From assembly GCA_031267005.1 (NCBI GenBank), contig JAIRZX010000530.1, forward strand, positions 1 through 5,748: a DNA stretch of 5,748 bases. The letters are read 5' to 3'. Below the pieces are notes generated by a model. The model ran no database searches. It was not told the DNA's origin and saw only the letters and a program-made list of their open reading frames with translations. Positions 1-5,665 of this stretch are shown here, in pieces (position 1 is the stretch's first letter; each line of letters begins with the position of its first letter). A program made the position numbers and the translations under genes. Origin of the DNA: Deltaproteobacteria bacterium. Lineage in GTDB: Bacteria; Desulfobacterota; Desulfarculia; Adiutricales; Adiutricaceae.

Positions 1-208
1 GCCAGTAGTTCCCGCGCGTGGCTTATGCCAGTAGTTCCCGCGCGTGGCTTATGCCAGTAGTTCCCGCGCGAACCCTGCGCCAGTCATATCTTCGCGTGGC
101 TTGTGCCAGTAGTTCCCGCGCGAACCCTGCGCCAGTCATATCTTCGCGTGGCTTATGCCTGTCAACCCCGCGCTAATCCTGTGCCCGTCATCTCAGCGGG
201 AGAATTAT
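1..208. repeat. Tandem array of eight 26-bp units
   Basis: Eight head-to-tail units of exactly 26 bp start at 1, 27, 53, 79, 105, 131, 157 and 183, each opening with GCCNGT. Units 1, 2, 3 and 5 begin GCCAGTAGTTCCCGCGCG, while units 4 and 6 begin GCCAGTCATATCTTCGCG. The 8-bp tails are TGGCTTAT (or TGGCTTGT in unit 4) or AACCCTGC. Units 3-4 and 5-6 form a 52-bp dimer repeated with one mismatch (103 versus 155). Units 7 and 8 are degenerate but keep the length and the opening bases. The array begins at the window edge and may continue to the left. No unique spacers are present, so it is a minisatellite and not a CRISPR. A 26-bp period breaks any reading frame, so it is very unlikely to be coding. 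It lies just beyond the 3' end of the ATPase gene. Confidence 0.93.
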
Positions 209-242
209 CCGCAGTACGCGCGCCGTTCGGCAAGTTCGGTCG

Positions 243-2069
243 TCAGTCGGCGGTAGTGACCCTCAATACTTCCTGGATGGTGGTAAGTCCGGCCAGCATG
301 AGGTCCAGCGCGTTTTCGCGGAGGGTCGTCATGCCCTCGTTGCGGGCCATGGCCTTTATGGATAGAGCGTTCGAGTCCCCGTGGAGAATTACCTCCTTCA
401 TGCCGTCGGAAAACGGCATGACCTCGACCGTGGCGATCCTCCCCTTGTAGCCGGTGTTGCGGCAGGCCTCGCAGCCCCGGCCGTGCTTCAAGGTCAGATC
501 CCCCTGGGTTATGAAGCCCAGATCGAGGGCCATCCTGGCGGTCAGGACGAACTCGTCTATGCAGTTGGGGCAGATGCGGCGCACCAGGCGCTGCGCCATG
601 ATGCCGACGACGGTGGAGGAGACCAGGAAAGGCTCCAGGCCCAGCTCGACCAGGCGGACCACCGCCGATGGGGCGTCGTTGGTGTGGAGGGTGGAGACGA
701 CCAGGTGGCCGGTCAAGGCAGCCTGCACGGCGTTTTCGGCCGTTTCCTTGTCGCGCATCTCCCCCACCATGATGATGTCGGGGTCCTGGCGGAGGATCGT
801 GCGGATGATGTTCCCGAATGTGATGCCGACCTTGGGCTGGACGGCTATCTGGTTGAACTGCTCGTGGACCATCTCTATCGGGTCCTCGACGGTAGTGACG
901 TTGACCTCCGAGGTGGCTATCTGGCGCAGGGTGGAATAAAGCGTGGTGGTCTTGCCGCTTCCTGTCGGGCCCGTCACCAGGATTATGCCGTGGGGGTGCT
1001 GGGTGAACTCCTGCCATTTGGAGTAGTCGTCCTTGTTGTGGAACATCGACTTCAGGTCCAGGAACAGCGCTTCCGGGTCCAGGATACGCATGACCACCTT
1101 TTCCCCGAAGGCGACCGGCACGGTGGAGACGCGCACTTCCGCCTCTGAGTCGCGGTGCGCTATCTTGATGCGGCCGTCCTGGGGCCTTCTCCTCTCGGCT
1201 ATGTCCAGACGGGATATGGTCTTGATGCGGGAGACGATGGCGGGGTGGATGACCGCCGGGAGCCTGTACATCTCGTGGAGGACCCCGTCGAAGCGCATGC
1301 GGACCAGCAGGCAGTCCCGCTTGGGCTCCAGGTGGATGTCCGAGACGTGCCCGTCGAAGGCCTCTGCGAAGAGGAGGTCGATCAGGTTCTTTATGTGCTG
1401 GTCGTCGTCGTTTATTTCCGAGGCGCTCTTGAGCTTCACGTACTGCTCAAGGTTCGAGACGTCAAGCCCCAGCCTCGATCCCCCCGAAAAGAGCCCCGTC
1501 GCCCCCCGGACCGAGCTCCCGAAGGCGTAAATGTCGCTTATGAGCTTCTGGAGGTTCGACTGGCTCATGATGACGGGCACGGCCGGATGGCTCGAGACCC
1601 GCCTCACGTCGTCCAGTACGTTCTGGCAGAAGGGGTGCCTCACGCCCACCTGGAGGTTTTGGCCCTCGTAGGCCAAGGGGAGAACCAGGTGCCTTTGGGC
1701 GAAGGTCTGGGGAAGGAGGGAGGTGATGAACTCGATGTTCAGCTCCCTCTGCTCCACCCTCCGGTAGGGGAGCCCGCTCTGCTTGGCCATCAGGTGCGCC
1801 AGGATCTCGTCGTCTATGACCCTCTTGCCGTTATGGCTCCCTACCAGTGGCAGGTGGAGCCCTATCAGGAAGTCGAGGGGATCGGCGGTGGTCTCCTGGG
1901 CGCCCGCGACGGAGGAGCCGCCCTTGCTCCGGGTGCGCCTCGCCCCGGCCTCCAGGGCCATCTGGTATTCGGCGGTGATGGACCCGGCCTGTTTCTGTCC
2001 CAGGAGCCCTACGGACATGAGAAGGTTCAGGAGATACTCCAGGGTGAATTTGCCGGTAGCCTGGCTCAT
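243..2069 (-). CDS. GspE/PilB-family type IV pilus or type II secretion assembly ATPase
   Basis: A 608-aa cytoplasmic hexameric ATPase of the type that powers pilin or pseudopilin polymerisation at the inner membrane. Residues about 85-185 match the N-terminal T2SSE_N/MshEN-like domain. The C-terminal motor has a Walker A motif GPTGSGKT (367-374), an Asp box VEDPIE (394-399), a Walker B region DPDIIMVGEMRD (429-440, Glu437) and a His box HLVVSTLHTNDA (455-466). A tetracysteine zinc site, C500-PN-C503 and C533-EA-C536, is typical of GspE and PilB and absent from PilT retraction ATPases. Residues 42-62 form a polar, probably flexible linker, making the protein slightly longer than a typical PilB of about 570 aa. 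The frame stays open 109 codons further upstream, but that stretch is Pro/Arg/Gly-rich; the start at 2069 has a strong ribosome binding site. No pilC, pilT, pilin or gsp gene is adjacent, so pilus versus secretion cannot be decided and no symbol is given. Confidence 0.95.
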   Translation of the reverse strand: MSQATGKFTLEYLLNLLMSVGLLGQKQAGSITAEYQMALEAGARRTRSKGGSSVAGAQETTADPLDFLIGLHLPLVGSHNGKRVIDDEILAHLMAKQSGLPYRRVEQRELNIEFITSLLPQTFAQRHLVLPLAYEGQNLQVGVRHPFCQNVLDDVRRVSSHPAVPVIMSQSNLQKLISDIYAFGSSVRGATGLFSGGSRLGLDVSNLEQYVKLKSASEINDDDQHIKNLIDLLFAEAFDGHVSDIHLEPKRDCLLVRMRFDGVLHEMYRLPAVIHPAIVSRIKTISRLDIAERRRPQDGRIKIAHRDSEAEVRVSTVPVAFGEKVVMRILDPEALFLDLKSMFHNKDDYSKWQEFTQHPHGIILVTGPTGSGKTTTLYSTLRQIATSEVNVTTVEDPIEMVHEQFNQIAVQPKVGITFGNIIRTILRQDPDIIMVGEMRDKETAENAVQAALTGHLVVSTLHTNDAPSAVVRLVELGLEPFLVSSTVVGIMAQRLVRRICPNCIDEFVLTARMALDLGFITQGDLTLKHGRGCEACRNTGYKGRIATVEVMPFSDGMKEVILHGDSNALSIKAMARNEGMTTLRENALDLMLAGLTTIQEVLRVTTAD

Positions 2070-2080
2070 TGCCGCACGTC

Positions 2081-2087
2081 CCTCCTT
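2081..2087 (-). promoter_or_regulatory. Ribosome binding site of the ATPase gene
   Basis: Minus-strand AAGGAGG lies 11 nt before the ATG at 2069. It decides the start codon against an in-frame ATG 109 codons upstream, which has no such signal and is followed by low-complexity sequence. A 7-bp stem (2127-2133 with 2137-2143, 3-nt loop) lies about 40 nt further upstream in the mRNA leader. Confidence 0.8.
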
Positions 2088-2530
2088 TTGGGCGCCGCCG
2101 CCCTTTCCCCGCATCCTGCCCTCCGGGAAGGCCTGGGGCCTTCGGGGCGGGGGGGGTTCCGGGAAAAGGCGGCGCTGACGGGATAATCCGAAAAAGCGTG
2201 GAAACGGCCGAAGCCGCCGGGAAGAAGCGGCCCCGTGCGCCTGCCCCGCTCCGGCGCCCGCCGAACGGCGGCGGCTCAGGGCCCGCAGCCCCGGCGGAGG
2301 GCGGGCCAAGTTCCCGGCGGGCGGCGGGTGCGCCGCGAGGGCGCAGGCCGCAGGGCCGCGCTGAGGCCCGCCGGAGCCTTCGCTGGGGCCCGCCAAGGAG
2401 ATTTTAACCGGAATCGGCCCATGAAGTCTTGCTTCGGGGTAGACGGCTTGCCCCTGAAAACCAGTGCCGTTCAGGGCCCTTGCCCCGGCCGGCGGGTTGC
2501 CTCCCGGGAGGGCCGGTGCCTTTGAACGGC

Positions 2531-2563
2531 GTCCCGGAGAGAGCTTGCGGAAGCGGGCGGGAC
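2531..2563. other. Potential two-tier stem-loop
   Basis: GTCCCG (2531-2536) pairs with CGGGAC (2558-2563), enclosing a second stem GCTT (2543-2546) / AAGC (2551-2554) closed by a GCGG tetraloop. The two stems are separated by an asymmetric internal loop of 6 and 3 nt. It could be a small structured RNA element, but self-complementarity is frequent in sequence this GC-rich and it matches no family I recognise. Confidence 0.3.
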
Positions 2564-2601
2564 TACCCGAGCGGACTGGTGCACCCGTGCGGGCGGGCGG
2601 C

Positions 2602-2729
2602 GTCGGCGGGCGTCGGCCTGGCGGCGCGCCGGAGTTGGCTGGCGCCGGCTGGGCGGCGCGGGGGAGTCGGCGGGCGTCGGCCTGGCGGTGGGCCGGAGTT
2701 GGCTGGCGCCGGCAGGGCGGCGCGGGGGA
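2602..2729. repeat. 64-bp GC-rich tandem duplication
   Basis: Two adjacent 64-bp units (2602-2665 and 2666-2729) both begin GTCGGCGGGCGTCGGCCTGG and share a second block GGAGTTGGCTGGCGCCGGC. They differ mainly in a 6-bp stretch (CGCGCC versus TGGGCC), one T/A change and the final base. A shorter diverged echo, CGCCGGAGCTGGCTGGCG, lies around 2774-2791. The 64-bp period shifts the reading frame, so this is a DNA-level repeat and not a protein repeat. Confidence 0.9.
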
Positions 2730-2871
2730 GCGGGCTGGAGGAAGGGGGCGTGCGTGACGGAGCGGGCAGAAGGCGCCGGAGCTGGCTGGCGGAAGCGGGA
2801 GCGCGTCCCCGGGGGGAGACGCGGCGGCTGGCGGGCGCGCCTGAGGGCGGCCGCAATAACGGGGAGTCCCG

Positions 2872-2911
2872 GAAGGGGCCGAGGCCGGCTTGAAGGGGCC
2901 GAGGCCGGCTT
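2872..2911. repeat. Perfect 20-bp tandem duplication
   Basis: GAAGGGGCCGAGGCCGGCTT occurs twice back to back (2872-2891 and 2892-2911) without mismatch. Each copy includes the self-complementary core GGCC-GA-GGCC. The identity of the copies suggests recent slippage. Confidence 0.93.
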
Positions 2912-2946
2912 GCGGGCGGAATCTGGTAAGGCGAAGTGAACCCCCT

Positions 2947-2966
2947 ATGATAACACATCATGTCAA
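2947..2966 (-). promoter_or_regulatory. Candidate promoter or operator facing the ATPase gene
   Basis: On the minus strand TTGACA (2966-2961) is followed after 8 nt by TATCAT (2952-2947), preceded by TG one base away, which makes an extended -10 box. The 8-nt gap is too short for TTGACA to act as an ordinary -35 for this -10, so the extended -10 may act alone or TTGACA may be a protein-binding site. A 5-bp inverted repeat (ATGAT, 2947-2951; ATCAT, 2957-2961) overlaps it. It would give the ATPase mRNA a leader of nearly 870 nt, which weakens the assignment. Confidence 0.3.
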
Positions 2967-3035
2967 CCAGCGGGGCAGCGAAAGAGGCGGCGAACGGCCC
3001 CTTCCGCCCTGGGGAGCGTCCCGGGCCGGCCGGGA

Positions 3036-3055
3036 TTGACCGCTCGGAGTATAAT
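3036..3055 (+). promoter_or_regulatory. Candidate promoter upstream of the IMPase-like gene
   Basis: TTGACC (3036-3041) is followed after 8 nt by a perfect TATAAT (3050-3055) in otherwise very GC-rich DNA. The spacing is not that of a normal sigma-70 promoter. Either TATAAT works with an unrecognised -35, or TTGACC pairs with TATAAG (3062-3067) at a long 20-nt spacing. A start here would give a leader of about 300 nt before the gene at 3365. Confidence 0.35.
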
Positions 3056-3346
3056 GTCGGATATAAGGACGGGCCCCGCTCAGGGCCCGCCTGGAGGGCT
3101 CCGTCGCCGAGGCGCCGCCTCGGGCGCTTGGGGCCCGAACTAGACCCCGCGCCGGGCGCCTGGCGCTCAGGCCCTGCCCCCTCCGGCCGTCCCGCCGTTA
3201 AAGGCCGGAATGCCGGAATCGGAAAAGGCCGCTTGCGGCCGGAGGGCGCAACCCCGCAAGCCGGGGCGGAGGCCCCTGAGGGCCCCCGGAAGCCGGAGGC
3301 GCGCCGGGACGGTACGGATGCCTTCACGGGTCCGAAACCGGCGGGG

Positions 3347-3354
3347 AAAGGAGG
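3347..3354 (+). promoter_or_regulatory. Ribosome binding site of the IMPase-like gene
   Basis: AAAGGAGG lies 10 nt before the ATG at 3365. It fixes the start there and argues against the in-frame ATG at 2960, whose extra 135 codons encode only low-complexity Pro/Gly/Arg-rich sequence. Confidence 0.85.
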
Positions 3355-3364
3355 CACAGCTAAA

Positions 3365-4207
3365 ATGGCACGCAGCGAAAACGCCGTAAAGGCTTTGGAT
3401 ATGGACGACTGCCTGATAACCGCCTTCAACGCCGCGAGGACCGGGGCCGGAAGGCTCCTGGACGCCTACGCGGACCACGCGAAGGGACGCTGGGAGGGCC
3501 GGGCGCCCTCCTCCGAAGGTCCGGGGCGGGACTCCGAGAGGGAGCTGAGGAGGACCGTCTACGAGGCCTTCCCGGACCATCCGATTTACGTGAAGGGCGG
3601 CCCCCCTCCGGGGGAGGCGCCGGATTTGTTCTGGGTGGCGGACCCCCTGGACGGCCCCTGGAGCTTCAGGCGCGGGAGCCCGTTTTTCGCCGTCTCGCTG
3701 GCTTTAGTCGGCAAGGGGCCCTCCGGGGGACCGGAGACCCTTCTGGGGGTGGTACTGGCCCCGGTCTTGATGGAGCTGTTCTGGGCCATCTCCGGCGGCG
3801 GGGCGTTCCAGTGGCGCCAGGTCCCCGGCATCGGGCTCTGCGAGGGCCCCATCAGCGTCTCCGACTGCGGGAGGCTGGAGTCGGCGGCCGTGCGGACGGG
3901 GCTTGCCGCCCCCGGCCCGGAGGGGCGCGAGCCGCTCAAGCGCGTCCAGGACGCCGCGATGGCGCTTGCCGCCGAGGAGTCCGCCTCCCTGAGCCTCGCC
4001 TACGTGGCGGGAGGCCGCGCCGAGGGCTACTTCCAGGGGGAGGGGGGGCTCTGGTCGGCCGCCGCCGGCGCCCTCCTGGTCTCCGAAGCGGGAGGCAAGG
4101 TCACCGGCATGAACGGGGATCCCTACCTGCCGGGTGAGGAAGGCGGCATCCTTGCCACAAACGGCATCCTCCACGGGAAGCTCGCGGAGATCCTGGTCCG
4201 GGGCTGA
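3365..4207 (+). CDS. Inositol monophosphatase-fold protein, probably catalytically inactive
   Basis: A 280-aa protein of normal IMPase/SuhB family length. Family features present are FPDH (69-72), WVADPLDG (90-97) followed by the usual GSPFFAVSLAL-type strand, LLGVVLAPVLMELFWA (126-141), the AYVAGGRAEGYF segment (212-223) and AAAGALLVSEAGG (232-244). Active family members bind Mg2+ through a GEE motif after FPDH, the two Asp of DPxDGT and the Asp of WDxAAG. Here GEE is replaced by VKGG (76-79), DGTxNF by DGPWSF (96-101) and WD by WS (230-231); only Asp93 and Asp96 remain. The lysine and TxxD region before FPDH is also not recognisable. The fold appears intact and the frame is unbroken, so I infer a pseudoenzyme, perhaps with a binding or regulatory role. 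Another metal-independent activity is possible. It is a single-gene unit with its own ribosome binding site and terminator. Confidence 0.88.
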   Translation: MARSENAVKALDMDDCLITAFNAARTGAGRLLDAYADHAKGRWEGRAPSSEGPGRDSERELRRTVYEAFPDHPIYVKGGPPPGEAPDLFWVADPLDGPWSFRRGSPFFAVSLALVGKGPSGGPETLLGVVLAPVLMELFWAISGGGAFQWRQVPGIGLCEGPISVSDCGRLESAAVRTGLAAPGPEGREPLKRVQDAAMALAAEESASLSLAYVAGGRAEGYFQGEGGLWSAAAGALLVSEAGGKVTGMNGDPYLPGEEGGILATNGILHGKLAEILVRG

Positions 4208-4291
4208 AGGACGGGCCTTCCGGGGGGAGGCGAAACGGCTCCCTGACGCCCGGGGGCGAGCCGCCGGGCGGGGTTTCCGGACGCGGCCAAA

Positions 4292-4323
4292 GAAAAAGCC
4301 GGAGGGGAGCCTCCGGCTTTTTC
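4292..4323. terminator. Bidirectional Rho-independent terminator
   Basis: A perfect 14-bp stem, GAAAAAGCCGGAGG (4292-4305) with CCTCCGGCTTTTTC (4310-4323), has a GGAG loop. It supplies a GC-rich stem and a T-tract on both strands. It lies 84 bp after the IMPase-like stop codon and about 270 bp after the end of cheW on the other strand, so it can end both convergent transcripts. Confidence 0.93.
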
Positions 4324-4590
4324 GCGTTCTGGCCCTCGCCGGTCCGGCGAGGGGCGGTAATTCCCGGACCTTGGCGGGCGAACGGGCGGGGGCGGCCCAA
4401 CGGGCGTCCGGCCGCTTCCTGGCCCGGCCATGCCGCTTCCGGCGGGGGGGGATCCGCCGGGCGAGGCCGGGCGGGTTTCGGGGAGAACGCGGGATTCCGG
4501 CAACGCGCGGGCGCAAGCCGGCGGCGCGGCCCCCTTCCGGGGCCGCCCGGCCGCGGCCGGCCCCTGCCCGCCAGCGGCGCATCCCGCCCG
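4324..4590. other. GC-rich spacer downstream of cheW
   Basis: Non-coding stretch between the shared terminator and the cheW stop codon. Open frames here are Pro/Arg/Gly-rich and overlap on both strands. I see no RNA gene or motif beyond short GC palindromes such as the one around 4545-4562. It is probably the cheW 3' untranslated region. Confidence 0.6.
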
Positions 4591-5115
4591 TCAGAAGCCC
4601 AGGGCGAGCCCCGCGAGGTCCTCGCCGACCAGGATACGGTCGATGTCGAGGAGGATCTTGACGCCTTTGCCGATCTTGGCCATGCCCAGGATGTACTCTG
4701 TGTTCAGCCTGGAGCCGAAGGCCGGAGCGGCCTCGATCTCGTCGGCCTTGATGTTGACCACTTCGGAGACGTAGTCCACCACGATGCCGATGTGGATGAA
4801 GCGGTCGGCGCCCGCCGCCACGTCCACCACGATGATGCTGGTCTTGTTCGTGTACTCGGTCTCGGACATGTTGAACTTGAGCCTGAGATCGACTACGGGG
4901 ATGACCTTCCCGCGGAGGTTTATGACCCCCTTCACGAACCCGGGCGTCTGGGGGACGGTCCGGATGGGCATCATGCCTATGATCTCCCGGACCTTCAGGA
5001 TGCCGATGCCGTATTCTTCTGAGGCCAGGGAGAATGTGAGGAATTTGCCCTCCTGGCCCGCGGCCCTCCCCTTGTTCAGCTCGGGCTGGCCTTTCGGTGA
5101 ACTGGCGCTGCTCAT
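4591..5115 (-). CDS. cheW: Chemotaxis coupling protein CheW
   Basis: A 174-aa single-domain cytoplasmic adaptor that links methyl-accepting chemoreceptors to the histidine kinase CheA in chemosensory arrays. After a polar tail (1-22) the CheW domain begins with FLTFSLASEEYGIGI (25-39) and VREIIG (42-47), then IRTVP (51-55). The family hallmark PGFVKGVINLRGKVIPVVDL (58-77) follows, including Asn66 and Arg69. The second half has the TSIIVVDV strand (92-99), IGIVVDYVSEVVNI (109-122), YILGMAK (141-147) and KILLDIDRIL (153-162). Length and domain coverage are normal and nothing suggests damage. The start at 5115 has GGAG 6 nt upstream. No cheA, cheY, cheR or receptor gene is adjacent, so this is an orphan coupling gene serving an array encoded elsewhere. 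The leader carries a terminator-like hairpin, listed separately. Confidence 0.96.
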   Translation of the reverse strand: MSSASSPKGQPELNKGRAAGQEGKFLTFSLASEEYGIGILKVREIIGMMPIRTVPQTPGFVKGVINLRGKVIPVVDLRLKFNMSETEYTNKTSIIVVDVAAGADRFIHIGIVVDYVSEVVNIKADEIEAAPAFGSRLNTEYILGMAKIGKGVKILLDIDRILVGEDLAGLALGF

Positions 5116-5150
5116 GTTTGTCTCCGCTTTCGGAAAGGCCGTGCGGCCTG

Positions 5151-5181
5151 AAAAAAGCCCGGGGTTACGCGCCGGCCCCGG
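5151..5181 (-). terminator. Terminator-like hairpin in the cheW leader (possible attenuator)
   Basis: Read on the minus strand, CCGGGG (5181-5176) pairs with CCCCGG (5164-5159) across an 11-nt loop and is followed by GC and six T (5156-5151). This is the form of an intrinsic terminator and ends 35 nt before the cheW start, on the cheW strand. I see no minus-strand gene in 5182-5748 that it could serve. An alternative 6-bp stem, CGCGCC (5197-5192) with GGCGCG (5173-5168), would trap the 5' arm of the terminator in its loop, as in attenuators. Further hairpins flank it at 5183-5205 and 5136-5149. The short stem and long loop leave its strength uncertain. Confidence 0.5.
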
Positions 5182-5244
5182 AGGCGGCTGAGGCGCGGAA
5201 CCGCCTTTGCCAACCTAACCTCCCTGCCAGGCTACAGCTTGGAG

Positions 5245-5274
5245 ATTATCAGAGAATCTTGGGAAAAGCAACAA
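5245..5274 (-). promoter_or_regulatory. Candidate sigma-70 promoter for cheW
   Basis: Minus-strand TTGTTG (5274-5269) and GATAAT (5250-5245) are separated by 18 nt. The -10 matches consensus at five of six positions; the -35 at only three. It lies in a locally AT-richer patch and would give cheW a leader of roughly 120 nt that includes the terminator-like hairpin at 5151-5181. Confidence 0.4.
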
Positions 5275-5366
5275 ACGCCCGGAAAAGAGCGGGCATTCCG
5301 GAAGGGCCGGCTTCGCCAGACGAAGATCGGCGCGCGGCAAGGCGCAACATAGGGCGCCGCCGGGCG

Positions 5367-5417
5367 CAAGCCCCCCAAACTGCTTCGCTCGCCAAGCCCC
5401 ACAAACGGCTTCGCCCG
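5367..5417. repeat. Imperfect 25-bp direct repeat
   Basis: Positions 5367-5391 and 5393-5417 match at 22 of 25 bases. Each contains the blocks CAAGCCCC, CAAAC, then GCTTCGC. The period is 26 bp, the same as in the array at 1-208, but the sequences are unrelated. Confidence 0.8.
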
Positions 5418-5472
5418 CGCGGACGGCGGCTCGTAAGGGAGCGCGGGACAGCAACGCGCGGCAGCAGCCCGG

Positions 5473-5513
5473 CCAGGCGCCGGGACAGCCGGAACGGAAG
5501 CGCTTTCGCCTGG
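5473..5513. other. Potential branched stem-loop
   Basis: CCAGGCG (5473-5479) pairs perfectly with CGCCTGG (5507-5513). The enclosed loop contains CCGG (5480-5483) / CCGG (5489-5492) with a 5-nt loop, and the 8-bp palindrome AAGCGCTT (5499-5506). It could be a structured RNA or a protein-binding palindrome; no family is recognised. Confidence 0.3.
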
Positions 5514-5548
5514 ACCGCGCGGCCTAACAGCGCGTTGAATAAAACCAG

Positions 5549-5665
5549 ATGAATAATATCTCGGAAATTCAGCGGGACAGGGGTTCCAAACTGATCTTGG
5601 ACGCCGCGTCCGAGCAGGATTACGTTCAGGAATGGTCCCGGATAATTGCCCTGCAGTCTCCATAA
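5549..5665 (+). CDS. Short 38-aa hypothetical frame, possibly the start of a gene interrupted by a stop
   Basis: An ATG at 5549 opens 38 codons ending in TAA (5663-5665). The peptide begins MNNISEIQRDRGSKLILDAA and is mixed, charged and compositionally protein-like, unlike the Pro/Arg/Gly shadows elsewhere. The DNA is also visibly less GC-rich than its surroundings. The same frame stays open after the TAA for all 27 remaining codons (5666 to the window edge), reading ANPGKVFSKIWRIVPELGC and onward. A single base change (CAA to TAA) would turn one continuous gene into this arrangement. There is no good ribosome binding site before 5549. It may be a real small gene, a decayed 5' end, or chance; another gene could start at the ATG at 5743, which has AAAGGG upstream. 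Product unknown. Confidence 0.3.
   Translation: MNNISEIQRDRGSKLILDAASEQDYVQEWSRIIALQSP

Larger units (their letters stand above)
2070..3364. other. 1.3-kb divergent GC-rich intergenic region
   Basis: This stretch separates the divergent ATPase and IMPase-like genes. Long open frames occur on both strands, but their translations are runs of Pro, Gly, Ala and Arg with no recognisable domain, as expected when very high GC removes stop codons. It contains a 64-bp tandem duplication, a 20-bp tandem duplication, several GC-rich hairpins and one AT-rich island near 2946-2966 with promoter-like boxes, all listed separately. The last 300 nt before 3365 contain more potential hairpins, for example 3227-3240 (GGCCG, CTTG loop, CGGCC), so the IMPase-like mRNA may carry a long structured leader. 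I see no tRNA, known riboswitch or convincing small gene. A 34-codon frame at 2421-2525 exists but its only Shine-Dalgarno match (AAGGAG, 2395-2400) is about 20 nt away, too far to trust. Confidence 0.7.
5282..5548. other. Gene-free region with short repeats and hairpins
   Basis: No frame here translates into a recognisable or compositionally normal protein on either strand. It contains an imperfect 25-bp direct repeat and a 7-bp-stem hairpin (both listed), plus many short GC palindromes. I see no tRNA, terminator with a T-tract or known riboswitch in it. Confidence 0.55.

Noticed and set aside
1..208. CRISPR array
   Set aside because: Repeats are directly adjacent with no unique spacers between them, and no cas gene is present.
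365..382. tRNA-like GTTCGAGTCC (T-arm)
   Set aside because: It falls inside the ATPase coding sequence and no acceptor or anticodon stem surrounds it.
2070..2396. 109-codon N-terminal extension of the ATPase
   Set aside because: The translation is low-complexity Pro/Arg/Gly, and a strong AAGGAGG precedes the internal ATG at 2069.
2528..2580. Glycine riboswitch, suggested by GGAGAGAG
   Set aside because: The conserved downstream elements of that riboswitch are absent; only a generic GC stem-loop is visible.
2960..3364. 135-codon N-terminal extension of the IMPase-like protein
   Set aside because: The extension has no domain or signal peptide and is low-complexity; AAAGGAGG lies 10 nt before the ATG at 3365, where the family fold begins soon after.
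2563..3429. 288-codon minus-strand frame
   Set aside because: It overlaps the tandem repeats and the start of the IMPase-like gene and encodes Pro/Arg/Ala-rich sequence without a domain; it is a product of high GC content.
5521..5545. Integron attC site, suggested by GCCTAAC followed by GTTGAA
   Set aside because: No matching GTTRRRY core or complementary inner arms occur at a suitable distance, and there is no integrase or gene cassette.
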